DNA of 58,479 nt from an uncultured Neglectibacter sp. (GCA_937958185.1 CALFFN010000029.1:1-58479), one strand, 5' to 3'. Shown: positions 34,259-42,981, counted from the stretch's first letter. The notes: a model not told the origin generated them from the letters alone. Made by a program: numbers and translations.

Positions 34259-34609
34259 ATGATTGATTATAAAAGCATCGGCGCCCACATACGGACTGCC
34301 CGGCAGGATCAAAAAATGACTCAGGAGCAGCTTGCGGACGCTGTGGGTGTTGGAGTGACCCATATCAGCCACATTGAGACAGGGAACAGTATACCCAGCC
34401 TGCAGGTCTTTGTGGATATTTTGAATGCGTTGGATTGCTCTGCTGATGAGCTGCTTTGTATCGAGCTGAAAAAAGCCAAACCTCAATTTGACGATTGGAT
34501 CGGCGAAATCTTTTCCGATTGCAGCGACAAGGAACGGAAGCTCCTTACAGACACGGTGCTGGCGCTGAAAGCTTCCATGCGGCGATTAGAAATAGAGGGG
34601 CAGGGCTGA
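34259..34609 (+). CDS. XRE-family transcriptional regulator
   Basis: 116 residues. The N-terminal helix-turn-helix (about 6-60) reads IRTARQDQKMTQEQLADAVGVGVTHISHIETGNSIPS in pieces typical of the Cro/C1 fold; the helical C-terminus (KERKLLTDTVLALKASMRRLE) probably dimerises. GGGGATATTTGGG precedes the ATG. It is divergent from the zinc-ribbon membrane protein and may regulate it through the ATTGCACTT repeats in the shared intergenic region. Confidence 0.85.
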   Translation: MIDYKSIGAHIRTARQDQKMTQEQLADAVGVGVTHISHIETGNSIPSLQVFVDILNALDCSADELLCIELKKAKPQFDDWIGEIFSDCSDKERKLLTDTVLALKASMRRLEIEGQG

Positions 34610-34706
34610 AAACCGCTCGGGCGCAAACCCATTGCTCCTGCCGGGGTCCACAGCGGTTCCGCCGACAGGAGGCAAGGGAGGAGCAAAAACATGCGATTGG
34701 CGCCGG

Positions 34707-35384
34707 TCAGCGCTTCTTTTCCTTTGGTATGATATGATATTTGCCGTCCTGGCGGGCGGTCATGAGAAAGACGTCGGGCAGGGTCAGCCCGGCGTCTTTG
34801 ATTTTCTGCCGCACCCATTCCTCTGTTTTGCCGCAGAGGGTCAATGAGCTTTCCGAAAGCTCCCCGTCGCTGACCACCACCAGCTCCAGATATTCCTTTG
34901 GGACGGCTACCCCCGCCTGCCGCGGGGTGAGGGGGTCGTCCTTTGCGTGGCGGGCGACGCTCATCATGCCGTTTGTCTCGATGACGGCATAGGCGACCTC
35001 CGACAGGGAAAACACGCCGTTCTGCCGGAGCTGCTCGAACAGGTCCTCCGTGCTCATGCGCAGCTTTCGCATCTGATCCTGCAAAATTTTCCCGTTTTCG
35101 ATGACCAGAATGGGCTTGCCGCAGATGAGCTGCCGGAATTTGCCGATCTTCAGCATGAGCAGGGACACCACGATCTCGCAGAGGATCAGCGCCAGCATGG
35201 GGACAATGCCGTTCCAGAGCGGTTCGTCGTGCTCCTGGATCGGCATGACCGCCAGCTCGGAGATCAGCAGGGTGACCACGAGCTCGGAGGTTTGCAGCTG
35301 GCTGATCTGCCGCTTGCCCATAATACGCACGCCAAGCAGAATGATGGCGTACATCAAAAGCGTGCGAAGCAGGGAAATCATCAT
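34707..35384 (-). CDS. DUF421/YetF-type membrane protein
   Basis: 225 residues. Three hydrophobic segments (about 5-22, 36-50, 58-80) are followed by the two-part cytosolic YetF domain, with GKP.LVIENGKI, MR....S.EDL...LRQ.GVFSLSEVAYAVIETNG and a P.TP.....AVP motif. YetF-family proteins are common in spore formers; the domain resembles one in spore membrane proteins SpoVAE/SpoVAF context, though their role is unclear. It is divergent from the gerA operon, with the start codons 131 bp apart, so a link with spore physiology is possible but not shown. Confidence 0.85.
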   Translation of the reverse strand: MMISLLRTLLMYAIILLGVRIMGKRQISQLQTSELVVTLLISELAVMPIQEHDEPLWNGIVPMLALILCEIVVSLLMLKIGKFRQLICGKPILVIENGKILQDQMRKLRMSTEDLFEQLRQNGVFSLSEVAYAVIETNGMMSVARHAKDDPLTPRQAGVAVPKEYLELVVVSDGELSESSLTLCGKTEEWVRQKIKDAGLTLPDVFLMTARQDGKYHIIPKEKKR

Positions 35385-35457
35385 GGCGAGCTCTCCTTTC
35401 CGATTTCTGAAATGTGTCTATGCCCTAATATGCCGCGTTTTTCACCCATTATGCCGG

Positions 35458-35493
35458 CGGAATATTTTTCGATGGGACGGGAAAAATATTCCG
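35458..35493. promoter_or_regulatory. Inverted repeat in the gerA leader
   Basis: CGGAATATTTTTC and GAAAAATATTCCG form a perfect 13-bp inverted repeat around 10 bases. It ends about 9 bases before the GGGGGAG ribosome site of gerAA. It could be a regulator site or an mRNA hairpin. I could not find a convincing sigma-G promoter before it. Confidence 0.65.
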
Positions 35494-35514
35494 AAAGCGA
35501 AAGGGGGAGAAAGC

Positions 35515-36984
35515 ATGGAACAGACGGCAGAGATAAAAAAGGTTTCCGCTTATGTCGGGGTGAACCAGAAATTTTTTGAAAGCAAATTTCAAAATTCCAT
35601 GGATTTCATGGCGCGGGAAATGGACCTTTCCGGCGTAAAGGCGGTGCTGTTCGCGCTGGACGGGCTGGTGAGCAAGCAAAACATCACCCTGAGCATTCTG
35701 AACCCCCTGATGCAGAGCGAGCTGCCCCGGCACACGGAGGACAGGCTCAAATTCATTGAGGAAACCGTGTTGGGCACCATGGAACAGAAGCGGGAGAGCG
35801 ATATAGACACTCTGCTGGTGCTGCTGATGAGCGGCTTTGCCGTGCTGTGTGTGGACGGCTGCGAAGAAGCGGTGGTGTTCGGCGTGCAGGGCTTCGACAG
35901 CCGGGGACCGGAGGAGCCGCAGAACGAGGTGATGCAGCGGGGCGCGAAGGACGGCTTTACCGAAAGCTACCAGAACAATATCGCCATGATCCGCCGCCGC
36001 ATGAAGACCACGGCGCTGAAATTTGAAAAGGCGGAGGTGGGGTCGCAGAGCCACACGCCCCTTGCCCTGTGCTATCTGGAGGGGGTCGCGTCGGAAAAAA
36101 TCCTGAAGCAGGTCAAGGAAAGGCTGAAGCAGTGCGATTTGAAAACAGCCCTTGGGGCGGGCTACCTCACCAGCTTTCTGGAGCGTGGCGGGCTGTTCAG
36201 CGGCGTGGGGCAGACCGAGCGCCCGGACGTGGTCTGCGGCAAGATCGAGGAGGGGCGGATCGCCATTCTGGTAGAGGGAACGCCCAGCGTGCTGCTGGTG
36301 CCCTTTTTATTTGTGGAAAATTTCCAGACGCTGGACGATTATCTCGCCCGCCCTTTTTATGCTGCCTTTATCCGCTGGCTGAAATACATTGCGTTTTTTG
36401 TCAGCGCCGTGCTTTCCGGGCTGTATGTGGCGATCGCCGCCCATCACCCGGAGCTGCTGCCGGAAAGCCTGATGCTGAAAATTTCCCAGGCGGAGGCGGA
36501 AACGCCCTTTCCCGTGCTGGCGGAAACGCTGCTGCTCTATTTCCTGTATGAAATGCTGCGGGAAGCGGGGCTGCGGGCGCCACGGTCGCTGAGCGCCACG
36601 GTGAGCATCGTGGGCGGGCTTGTAATAGGTGATACGGCGGTATCCGCCGGGCTTGTCAGCGCGCCGTCCCTGATGGTGGTGGCGCTGACCGCCATTGCCG
36701 GGTATGCCGTGCCCAGATTGTACGAGCCGTTGTCCCTGCTGCGGCTGGGGTTCCTGCTGGCGGGAGGTTTTTTCGGCGTGTGGGGTGTGATGATAGGCTT
36801 TGCCTTATTGCTGATGGACCTGTGCGGCACCGGCAGCTTCGGCGTGCCGCTGCTGACGCCGGTCTCGCCTTTCCGGGGGCGGCTGGTACGGCGGGACGTG
36901 GCAGGCAGGGAAAACTGGAACCGGCTTTCCCGGTGGGACGCAAAGATACAGGATATGCCCGGCAGCCGGGAGAAAGGACAGTGA
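35515..36984 (+). CDS. gerAA: Spore germinant receptor subunit A (GerAA family)
   Basis: 489 residues. The soluble N-terminal part (about 1-260) contains the family landmarks RHTEDRLKFIEETVLG, RGPEEPQNEVMQRGAKDGF.E and LVEGTPSVLLVPFLF. Four to five membrane helices follow (about 285-440) with LREAGLRAPR and IVGGLVIGDTAV. With GerAB and GerAC it forms the inner-membrane receptor of the dormant spore that recognises nutrients and starts germination. The ATG at 35515 follows GGGGGAGA; in-frame upstream codons run antisense through the DUF421 gene and are not part of it. Confidence 0.93.
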   Translation: MEQTAEIKKVSAYVGVNQKFFESKFQNSMDFMAREMDLSGVKAVLFALDGLVSKQNITLSILNPLMQSELPRHTEDRLKFIEETVLGTMEQKRESDIDTLLVLLMSGFAVLCVDGCEEAVVFGVQGFDSRGPEEPQNEVMQRGAKDGFTESYQNNIAMIRRRMKTTALKFEKAEVGSQSHTPLALCYLEGVASEKILKQVKERLKQCDLKTALGAGYLTSFLERGGLFSGVGQTERPDVVCGKIEEGRIAILVEGTPSVLLVPFLFVENFQTLDDYLARPFYAAFIRWLKYIAFFVSAVLSGLYVAIAAHHPELLPESLMLKISQAEAETPFPVLAETLLLYFLYEMLREAGLRAPRSLSATVSIVGGLVIGDTAVSAGLVSAPSLMVVALTAIAGYAVPRLYEPLSLLRLGFLLAGGFFGVWGVMIGFALLLMDLCGTGSFGVPLLTPVSPFRGRLVRRDVAGRENWNRLSRWDAKIQDMPGSREKGQ

Positions 36985-36987
36985 GCC

Positions 36988-38070
36988 ATGGAAGCAGTGA
37001 AGCACCGGATCAGCTCGGCGCAGTTTTTCCTGATGATGTTCGTGTCCCGGGTGGTGGTGACCATCGCCCTGAACGCCCGGTACCTGGGCGGGGAAAACAT
37101 GCTGGAAGCCATTCTTTCTTGCGGCATTGCCATGGCGGTGGGCATTTTACTGGCGCTGCCTGTGTGGGGGCTGCACAGGCGGTACCCTGACAAAACGGTG
37201 GGCGACGCGGCTCAGCTGGCGCTGGGCAGGGCGGGAAAAATCGTTCCGCTGTGTTACATTTTGTACTTCATTCTGGTGAACGGCTCCTCTCTGGGGCTGT
37301 TCCAAATTTTTCTGCTGGACACCGTGAACCCGGAGTTTTCCGCGGAGCTGACCATCGCGGCGGTGCTTCTGGTGGCGCTGTACGGCGCGTATCGGGGCTT
37401 GGAAACGGTGGCGCGCTGCGCTGTCTGCATTTTTGCCATTCTGCTGGCAGGCACAGGGCTGCTGTTTGCCATTGTAGCCTTTCGGTTTGACCCGGAAAAT
37501 TTAGAGCCGCTGTTTACCCACGGCTTTTCCCAGACGCTTCAGGGCACGGAGCTGTTTTTGGCGAGGACCTCCGTTTTTGCCGACATGGCGGTGCTGCTGC
37601 CCATGGTCAACGGCAGAAAGAAAGCGGGCTTTTTCGGCTGGGCAGGGGGGACCTTCCTGTTCGTAGGCGTGCTGCTCCTGCTGCTGGCAGGGTGTTTGGG
37701 ACCCTATGCGGCTACGCAGAATTTCCCCGTATTTGCCCTTTCCTCCCTGACGGAGATCCGCTCCATGCAGCGGCTGGACGCAGTGTTCGTGGGGGTGTGG
37801 ATGATGGGCATGATCGTGAAGCTCGCCTGCGACCTGTACGCCTGCCGGGTGTGCTTTTCGTCCCTTGTAGGAAAACGCTGCCCGAAAACGTCCCTGCTGC
37901 TGTCCGGGGGTTTGGTCTTGGCGCTGGCGTTCTGGGCGGCAGCCAGCCCGGCGGCGCAGCGGTTGCTGCTGGACACAAAGCTGCTGCTTTTCGCCACGGT
38001 GGGAGCAGGCGCGGCGCTGCCCCTGCTTCTGTGGATCGTCGGGCGGCTGAGAAAGGGGGAAAAGGAATGA
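36988..38070 (+). CDS. gerAB: Spore germinant receptor subunit B (GerAB family permease)
   Basis: 360 residues with ten predicted membrane helices, of the APC-superfamily spore germination permease type. It starts MEAVKHRISSAQFFLMMFVSR and contains the typical D...LG..GK stretch (VGDAAQLALGRAGKIVPLCYI). This subunit is thought to bind the germinant. It lies 3 bases after gerAA and overlaps gerAC by 4 bases. Confidence 0.93.
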   Translation: MEAVKHRISSAQFFLMMFVSRVVVTIALNARYLGGENMLEAILSCGIAMAVGILLALPVWGLHRRYPDKTVGDAAQLALGRAGKIVPLCYILYFILVNGSSLGLFQIFLLDTVNPEFSAELTIAAVLLVALYGAYRGLETVARCAVCIFAILLAGTGLLFAIVAFRFDPENLEPLFTHGFSQTLQGTELFLARTSVFADMAVLLPMVNGRKKAGFFGWAGGTFLFVGVLLLLLAGCLGPYAATQNFPVFALSSLTEIRSMQRLDAVFVGVWMMGMIVKLACDLYACRVCFSSLVGKRCPKTSLLLSGGLVLALAFWAAASPAAQRLLLDTKLLLFATVGAGAALPLLLWIVGRLRKGEKE

Positions 38071-39161
38071 AGCGGAGAATCCTTTGCGTGCTGCTTTGTG
38101 TGGCGCTGCTGACGGTCCTTTCCGGCTGCGGCGGCAGGGAGCTGTACGAGCGGCTGCTGATCCACGGGATCGGCGTGGACGCCGAGGAAGACGGCACCTT
38201 TACCGTTACGGTGCGCTCCTCTGTTTCCTCGGAGGACGAGGGAGAGGAATATTTTAAGTGCCGGGGCAGCTCCGTGCTGGAAGCCCTGAACAGCCTGTCC
38301 CTTTCCACCGGGCGGAAGCCCTTTTACGCCCACAATTATTTGACGGTATTCGGAAAAAGCTGCGGAGAACAGGGCTTGGACAAATGCCTGGACTTTTTCG
38401 TAAGGTACCACAACACCCGCCCGGCAGTGCAGCTTTATCTGGCGGAGGAGCGGGCGGAGGATATTTTGAGCTTCCAGAAGGACGGCAAATATCTGAAAAT
38501 GGGGGAGCTGCAGCAGCTTGGCGACAGCAGCCGGGACACCGGGCGCACGGTGGGCGTGGAAATTCTGGATTTCGTGAACGGCGTGAAGCGGCAGGGCTCC
38601 GCCCCCATGCTGCCCGTTCTGCGGGCGGAGGAGGACGGGGTGAAAATCGTCTCCACCGCTTATTTTGACGGCTATGTCCTTAAGGATTTCCTGACGCTGG
38701 ACCAGACCCGGGGATATCTGGCGGTAAAGGAAAAGCTGGAAAACGGGGAAATGGTGGTTGCCGGGGAAGATGGGCTGCAAAAGGTCACCCTCTCCCTTTC
38801 CGGCGGAAGCGGGAAAATGTCCCGGCGGCAGGAAGGGAAGCTGCCCCAGTTTCTCCTCACGGTACAGGTGACCGGCGACGTCAGCGCCGTATCCGGCGGA
38901 AAAACGCAGCTTGCGCCGGAGGAATATGATGAATTGGAGCGGCTGCTTGCGGGGGAGCTGCAGGGGGAGATCGAATCGGCGCTCCGAAAAGCGGTCATCA
39001 ACGACGGCTGCGATATTTTCGGCTTTGGCACGCTGGTGTACCGGCAGACCCCGGAATACTGGCGGCAGGTTTCCCGCCGATGGAGCGAATTGCTGCCGGA
39101 GTGCGGGTATGAAATAAAGGTGACGGCAAAGGTCAGCCGGCTGGAACAGGACGGCAAGTGA
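38067..39161 (+). CDS. gerAC: Spore germinant receptor subunit C (GerAC lipoprotein)
   Basis: 364 residues. The signal MKRRILCVLLCVALLTVLSGC ends in a lipobox Cys (LSGC, Cys21), so the protein is anchored on the outer face of the inner spore membrane. The sequence then follows the GerAC plan: ELYERLLIHGIGVDAEEDG, a middle domain, and a C-terminal domain with DIFGFG and W..........V.VTAKV. The ATG at 38067 overlaps the gerAB stop and has GGGGGAAAAGG in front; longer in-frame reading upstream runs through gerAB and is spurious. Confidence 0.93.
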   Translation: MKRRILCVLLCVALLTVLSGCGGRELYERLLIHGIGVDAEEDGTFTVTVRSSVSSEDEGEEYFKCRGSSVLEALNSLSLSTGRKPFYAHNYLTVFGKSCGEQGLDKCLDFFVRYHNTRPAVQLYLAEERAEDILSFQKDGKYLKMGELQQLGDSSRDTGRTVGVEILDFVNGVKRQGSAPMLPVLRAEEDGVKIVSTAYFDGYVLKDFLTLDQTRGYLAVKEKLENGEMVVAGEDGLQKVTLSLSGGSGKMSRRQEGKLPQFLLTVQVTGDVSAVSGGKTQLAPEEYDELERLLAGELQGEIESALRKAVINDGCDIFGFGTLVYRQTPEYWRQVSRRWSELLPECGYEIKVTAKVSRLEQDGK

Positions 39162-39165
39162 AAAG

Positions 39166-39191
39166 GAAAGGGGGAACCCTTTCTTTTTTTT
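39166..39191 (+). terminator. Terminator of the gerA operon
   Basis: GAAAGGG and CCCTTTC form a short perfect stem with loop GGAA, followed by eight or more T residues. Confidence 0.8.
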
Positions 39192-39263
39192 TGCGGAAAA
39201 TTCCTTGACGGACCCTTGGGAAAAGCAATAAGATAAAGGCGAAAAAAATTTTTTTATTTTTGG

Positions 39264-39292
39264 GGAACCAAAGAGGCAAATTTTCCGTCTAA
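39264..39292 (+). promoter_or_regulatory. ECF-type autoregulatory promoter of the sigma factor gene
   Basis: GGAACC (39264-39269), 16 bases, CGTCTAA (39286-39292), preceded by TTTTTTTATTTTTG. It matches 16964-16992 in both hexamers, the spacing and the upstream T-rich stretch. A possible housekeeping promoter (TTGACG, N18, TAAGAT) lies just upstream at about 39203-39232. Confidence 0.85.
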
Positions 39293-39323
39293 TGATTGGA
39301 AGGAAGAGGGGAGGAATGGCTTT

Positions 39324-39857
39324 TTGAGCACTGAATTGCTGGTGCGCAGGGCGCAAAATGGCGAAAAAGACGCCTTTTTGAAGCTGATGAAAAACAATGA
39401 GCTTGCCATGTACCGGGCGGCAAAAGCCATTCTTCCCACGGAGGAGGACGTGGAGGACGCGGTGCAGGAGACCGTCTGCAAGGCGTTTGCAGGGCTTTCC
39501 GGGCTGCGGCAGCCCCGGTATTTCAAAACATGGCTGACACGTATCCTGCTGAACTGCTGCTACGACCTGCTGCGGCAGCAGCGGGGGGAGCTGCCGCTGG
39601 AGCTGTTTTGCGATTCTGCCCAGCCCGGTGGCTGGAGCGGCGGGGAAAGCGACAGCGCCCTGGACATTCAGGCGCTGCTGAGCGCCCTGGGCCCGAACGA
39701 CAGGCTTATTTTGACACTGTACTATTTGAACGACCTTTCCGTAAAGGAGGTCTCCCGGCTGCTGTCCCTCAGTGAAAGCGCCGTAAAAAAGCGGCTGTTC
39801 CGGGGAAGAAAAAGATTTCAGCTGCTTTATGAAAATACGCAGGACGGAGAAGAGTAG
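39324..39857 (+). CDS. ECF-family RNA polymerase sigma factor
   Basis: 177 residues. Region 2 holds FLKLMKNNELAMYRAAKAIL and EDVEDAVQETVCKAF..L, region 4 holds LILTLYYLNDLSVKEVSRLL and the recognition helix SESAVKKRLFRGRKRF. It redirects RNA polymerase to a small regulon in response to an envelope signal. The start is TTG at 39324 behind GGGGAGGAA; the nearby ATG at 39316 is out of frame and stops at once. The anti-sigma gene follows after 70 bases. The matching promoter upstream indicates autoregulation. Confidence 0.92.
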   Translation: MSTELLVRRAQNGEKDAFLKLMKNNELAMYRAAKAILPTEEDVEDAVQETVCKAFAGLSGLRQPRYFKTWLTRILLNCCYDLLRQQRGELPLELFCDSAQPGGWSGGESDSALDIQALLSALGPNDRLILTLYYLNDLSVKEVSRLLSLSESAVKKRLFRGRKRFQLLYENTQDGEE

Positions 39858-39927
39858 ATCCTGCGGGAAACAATTTTTTGGCTTTGCAAAACATTCCGCT
39901 GAACGAAAGAGGAAGGTGGTCGTACCT

Positions 39928-41436
39928 ATGAAAACAAGGAAAGAGAAGCTCAAGAGGGAAAGGGTCCCCCGCCGGGCGCTGCGAAGAAGCCCGTCCTTCC
40001 GCCGGACGATTTCCAGGGCGTGGGACGTGGAGGACCCGCCCATCACCTATTATCAGGCGCTGGAGGAGACCTATTCCAAGCTGCCGGACGGTCCCATTGC
40101 CCGGAAACGCCCCCTGCACGCCCTGTTCCGGGGGGCGGCGACCCTGGCGGCAGCCTGCGCGGCGCTGTGCATTATTTTGATCGGGATCAACGCCACCGAG
40201 CCGGAGCTGATCGAGGGCCTGCCGGGCGTGGGGGTGCTGTTCCGGCAGTTCAATGAAAACCGCTGGCAGGATACGCTGCCGCCGGTCTCCGTAAAAGTAA
40301 AATCCACCGATGTGCTGCCCGTCACGGATAACGGGACGGTGCTGCAGCAGATAGAGGTGGACGGCACCACTCTGAAGCTGACGGCAACAGTGCCCTACAT
40401 GGGCAGGAAAAGCTATCTTCCCATCTGCTATTATGACGCCACGCCTTTGGGCACTTACGGCGTGCTGTACGGGAAACGGCTGGTGGAGGGGGAAAGCTAC
40501 ACCTCCTTTGAAGCGGAATTTTCCCCGGCGCGCACTGAGATACAGGGGGAAACAGAAGCTTCGGAGGACGCTCCAGGCAGGTCGGAATATTTTCTGGAAG
40601 AAAACCTGACCGAAGGGGACATTACCGCTACCTGGACCTTTACCAATGTGGATATGAGCCAGGAACAGGTGGTGTTTACCCTGTTCGATTGGGACGGGAA
40701 GCTGGCAGATTCCGGGGTTTCCCTGAAAGAGCCCCGGGTGACGGCGGAGTTCGTGATCGACATGAAAAACCGCCGCGCCTGTTCCCACGATGGCTACCAG
40801 CGCCGGTTGCTGAAAAAGGTCACGCCGGAGGAATGCCGCAATATGCTGGAAACCATGGCGGCAGAGTATGCCGAGGGCTGGCACGTGGGAAATATGGAGC
40901 CTGTCCCGGTGGGAGGGGACAATGTTGTTTACCGGCGCATCGACCTGTTCTGCGCTGAGGAAGGGCAGGACGGCGCTTTGCCCTGGCCCTATGTGACCCT
41001 CGCCTGTTTTTCCGATGGGAAAACTCTTCCCAACCGAACGATTGTCATGAGGACGGAAAGCGTCACTTCCCTGGAGAGAGCACGACTGCTCGATATGCAG
41101 GAAGCGGAGGGCGCGTTGAATTGGAACGCGGCTGCGGACGGATTTTATGTGGCAAGCGAAAAGACCGACCCGGTCCGCACGGGAAAGCCTTATTTCCATT
41201 TTGCCGTGGTACTGCCGGTGAAGGTGCTTTCCGGCAAGGTGGGTCTGGGCGAGGACACGATCCTCTATGGCATAGAAGGCCGCTTTTCGCTGTGGGCGGG
41301 AGTTACCGAGGAGGTGCTGGTGGAGGATCTGGAGGAGTCGTTCCGGCAGGACCGGGAAAGGCTGACCCAAATCTATTCCGGCAGGCAGGATTCCTCTGAG
41401 GAGGGCTCCCATACGGTGGAGTGGCCTTGGGAATAA
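39928..41436 (+). CDS. DUF4179-like membrane anti-sigma factor
   Basis: 502 residues. The basic cytosolic part (1-65) includes PPITYYQALEETYSKLPDG; then one membrane helix (about 70-90) and the stretch ELIEGLPGVGVLFRQFNEN, which is the usual start of the extracytoplasmic DUF4179 domain. About 400 residues lie outside. Proteins of this build are encoded after ECF sigma genes in Clostridia and are thought to hold the sigma factor at the membrane until a signal arrives. The ATG at 39928 follows GGAAGGTGG. Role as anti-sigma is inferred from position and architecture. Confidence 0.8.
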   Translation: MKTRKEKLKRERVPRRALRRSPSFRRTISRAWDVEDPPITYYQALEETYSKLPDGPIARKRPLHALFRGAATLAAACAALCIILIGINATEPELIEGLPGVGVLFRQFNENRWQDTLPPVSVKVKSTDVLPVTDNGTVLQQIEVDGTTLKLTATVPYMGRKSYLPICYYDATPLGTYGVLYGKRLVEGESYTSFEAEFSPARTEIQGETEASEDAPGRSEYFLEENLTEGDITATWTFTNVDMSQEQVVFTLFDWDGKLADSGVSLKEPRVTAEFVIDMKNRRACSHDGYQRRLLKKVTPEECRNMLETMAAEYAEGWHVGNMEPVPVGGDNVVYRRIDLFCAEEGQDGALPWPYVTLACFSDGKTLPNRTIVMRTESVTSLERARLLDMQEAEGALNWNAAADGFYVASEKTDPVRTGKPYFHFAVVLPVKVLSGKVGLGEDTILYGIEGRFSLWAGVTEEVLVEDLEESFRQDRERLTQIYSGRQDSSEEGSHTVEWPWE

Positions 41437-41443
41437 GGGGCGG

Positions 41444-42010
41444 AAAAAAGACTTCACGGCATGAAATGCCGTGATTCTCCTGCGGAGAACCGTCTTTTTT
41501 CAGTGCGTTGAGGGTACACCGTTCTATAGACACAAGTGTTCTAAGATTCGCAAAATGGGCGGAAAAAAGCTTCGGTCACACCGTGACCGATTTTGCGAAG
41601 CAAAACCGCTTTTTTCATAGTCTCTGGGGTACACCGTTCTATAGGCGTTGGTGCACTAAAATTCGGAGAATGGGCGGGAATGGACGGAAAAAGAATGTTC
41701 GACAAAGAGCGCCGAACATTCTTTTTCATAGTCTCTAAGGTACACTGCCATCAATGGACAAAAAAGCTTCGGTCACACATCTTTAATTGAAAAATTTGAT
41801 TTTACTTTTGTGAAATCAAATTTCAGGAAGAAAGGCGCAGCCTTTCTTTTGCAAAACCGCTTTTTTCAGTGCCTCACGGGTGCACTGTCCTATGGACGTT
41901 GGTGCTCTAAAATTCGGAGAATGGACGGAAAAAGGCTTTGCGGCAGGAAATAACGCAAAGCCTTTTTTCATTGCACTGCATCAACATAAGTGTCCTAAAA
42001 TTCGCAAGTT
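41444..42010 (+). repeat. Tandem array of five terminator-like hairpin units
   Basis: Between the anti-sigma gene and rbsK (41437-42066, no coding sequence seen) five diverged units lie head to tail: about 41444-41560, 41563-41685, 41687-41754, 41760-41926 and 41929-42010. Each has AAAAA(A)G, a hairpin of variable sequence, C(T)TTTTTTCA, then a conserved flank of the form GGTACAC.GT.CTAT.G followed by CGTTGGTGC.CTAAAATTCG and GAATGG.CGG. Stem sequences differ between units (TTCGGTCAC/GTGACCGA, GAATGTTC/GAACATTC, GGCTTTGCG/CGCAAAGCC). The first unit probably terminates the sigma/anti-sigma operon. Related units are at 11127-11260. Confidence 0.75.
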
Positions 42011-42069
42011 TCCCTTTCCCATTGAGGAAATTTGTGCTATCCTAAGCAAAACGGAAAGGGGAGAGTGTG

Positions 42070-42981
42070 ATGAAGCGATTGGTCGTGGTGGGCAGCGTCA
42101 ATATGGATTACGTGCTGAACGTGCCCCATATGCCCCAAAGCGGTGAAACGCTGCTTTCCAAGACGCTGGAGCTGCTGCCCGGCGGGAAAGGGGCAAATCA
42201 GGCGGTCGCCGCCGGAAGGCTGGGGGCGGACGTCACCATGCTGGGCGCTGTAGGCAGCGACGGGGCAGGCGCCGCGCTGTGCGAAAGCCTGCGGTCCGCC
42301 GGGGTGGACATTTCCCGGCTGCGGCACGTGGCGGAGGAGCCCACAGGCTCGGCGTTTATCTGCGTGGACGCGGCGGGGAACAACCAGATCGTGGTGGCGC
42401 AGGGCGCGAACCGGGCGGTGGACGTCCCCTATTTACAGGAAAACGACGACATTTTACAGCGCAGTGACATTTTGGTGCTGCAACTGGAAATCCCGCTGGA
42501 AACCGTGCTTTATGCCGCGAAACGGGCAAAAGAGCTGGGAAAAACGGTGGTTCTCGACCCCGCCCCCGCCCGCCGGGACATTCCCGGTTCCCTATACCCC
42601 TGCGTTGACTTTTTGAAGCCGAACGAGGGGGAAGCGGCGCTGCTTGCCGGCGTGCCGGAGGGGGACCCGGAAGCCGCCGCCGGGATTTTGCAGAGCCGTG
42701 GCGTAAAAAACGTACTGGTAACGCTGGGCGGCAACGGCGCGCTGCTGCGGGACGAAGCCGGGCGCGTGCAGAGCTTCCCGGCACAAAGCGGGCTGCCTGT
42801 GGTGGATACCACCGCCGCAGGGGACTGCTTTACTGCCGCTCTGGCCTGCCGCCTTGTTGCCGGGGACAGCGTGGAGCAGGCGGTACGCTTTGCCGTCAAA
42901 GCGTCCGGCTTGTCCGTGACCCGCAAAGGCGCACAGCCTTCGCTGCCGACCCTGGGGGAGGTGGAGGGCTGGCAGGGGTGA
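42070..42981 (+). CDS. rbsK: Ribokinase (PfkB family)
   Basis: About 303 residues. It phosphorylates D-ribose with ATP. It starts MKRLVVVGSVNMDYVLNVPH, with the first PfkB signature GGKGANQAVAAGRLG at about 38-52 and the second, VDTTAAGDCFTAAL, near residue 250, containing the catalytic Asp. DPAPAR and KPNEGEA are also typical of RbsK. A GTG at 42067 is in frame just before the ATG; GGGGAGAG precedes both. No ribose transporter is nearby; it stands alone. Confidence 0.9.
   Translation: MKRLVVVGSVNMDYVLNVPHMPQSGETLLSKTLELLPGGKGANQAVAAGRLGADVTMLGAVGSDGAGAALCESLRSAGVDISRLRHVAEEPTGSAFICVDAAGNNQIVVAQGANRAVDVPYLQENDDILQRSDILVLQLEIPLETVLYAAKRAKELGKTVVLDPAPARRDIPGSLYPCVDFLKPNEGEAALLAGVPEGDPEAAAGILQSRGVKNVLVTLGGNGALLRDEAGRVQSFPAQSGLPVVDTTAAGDCFTAALACRLVAGDSVEQAVRFAVKASGLSVTRKGAQPSLPTLGEVEGWQG

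Noticed and set aside
37704..40046. Open frame of 780 codons on the minus strand opposite gerAC and the ECF sigma gene
   Set aside because: It crosses several well-supported genes and two regulatory regions on the other strand and has no recognisable domain.
41444..42010. CRISPR-like array
   Set aside because: Repeats are diverged, unit lengths vary from about 70 to 165 bases, the variable parts are self-complementary hairpins, and there are no cas genes.
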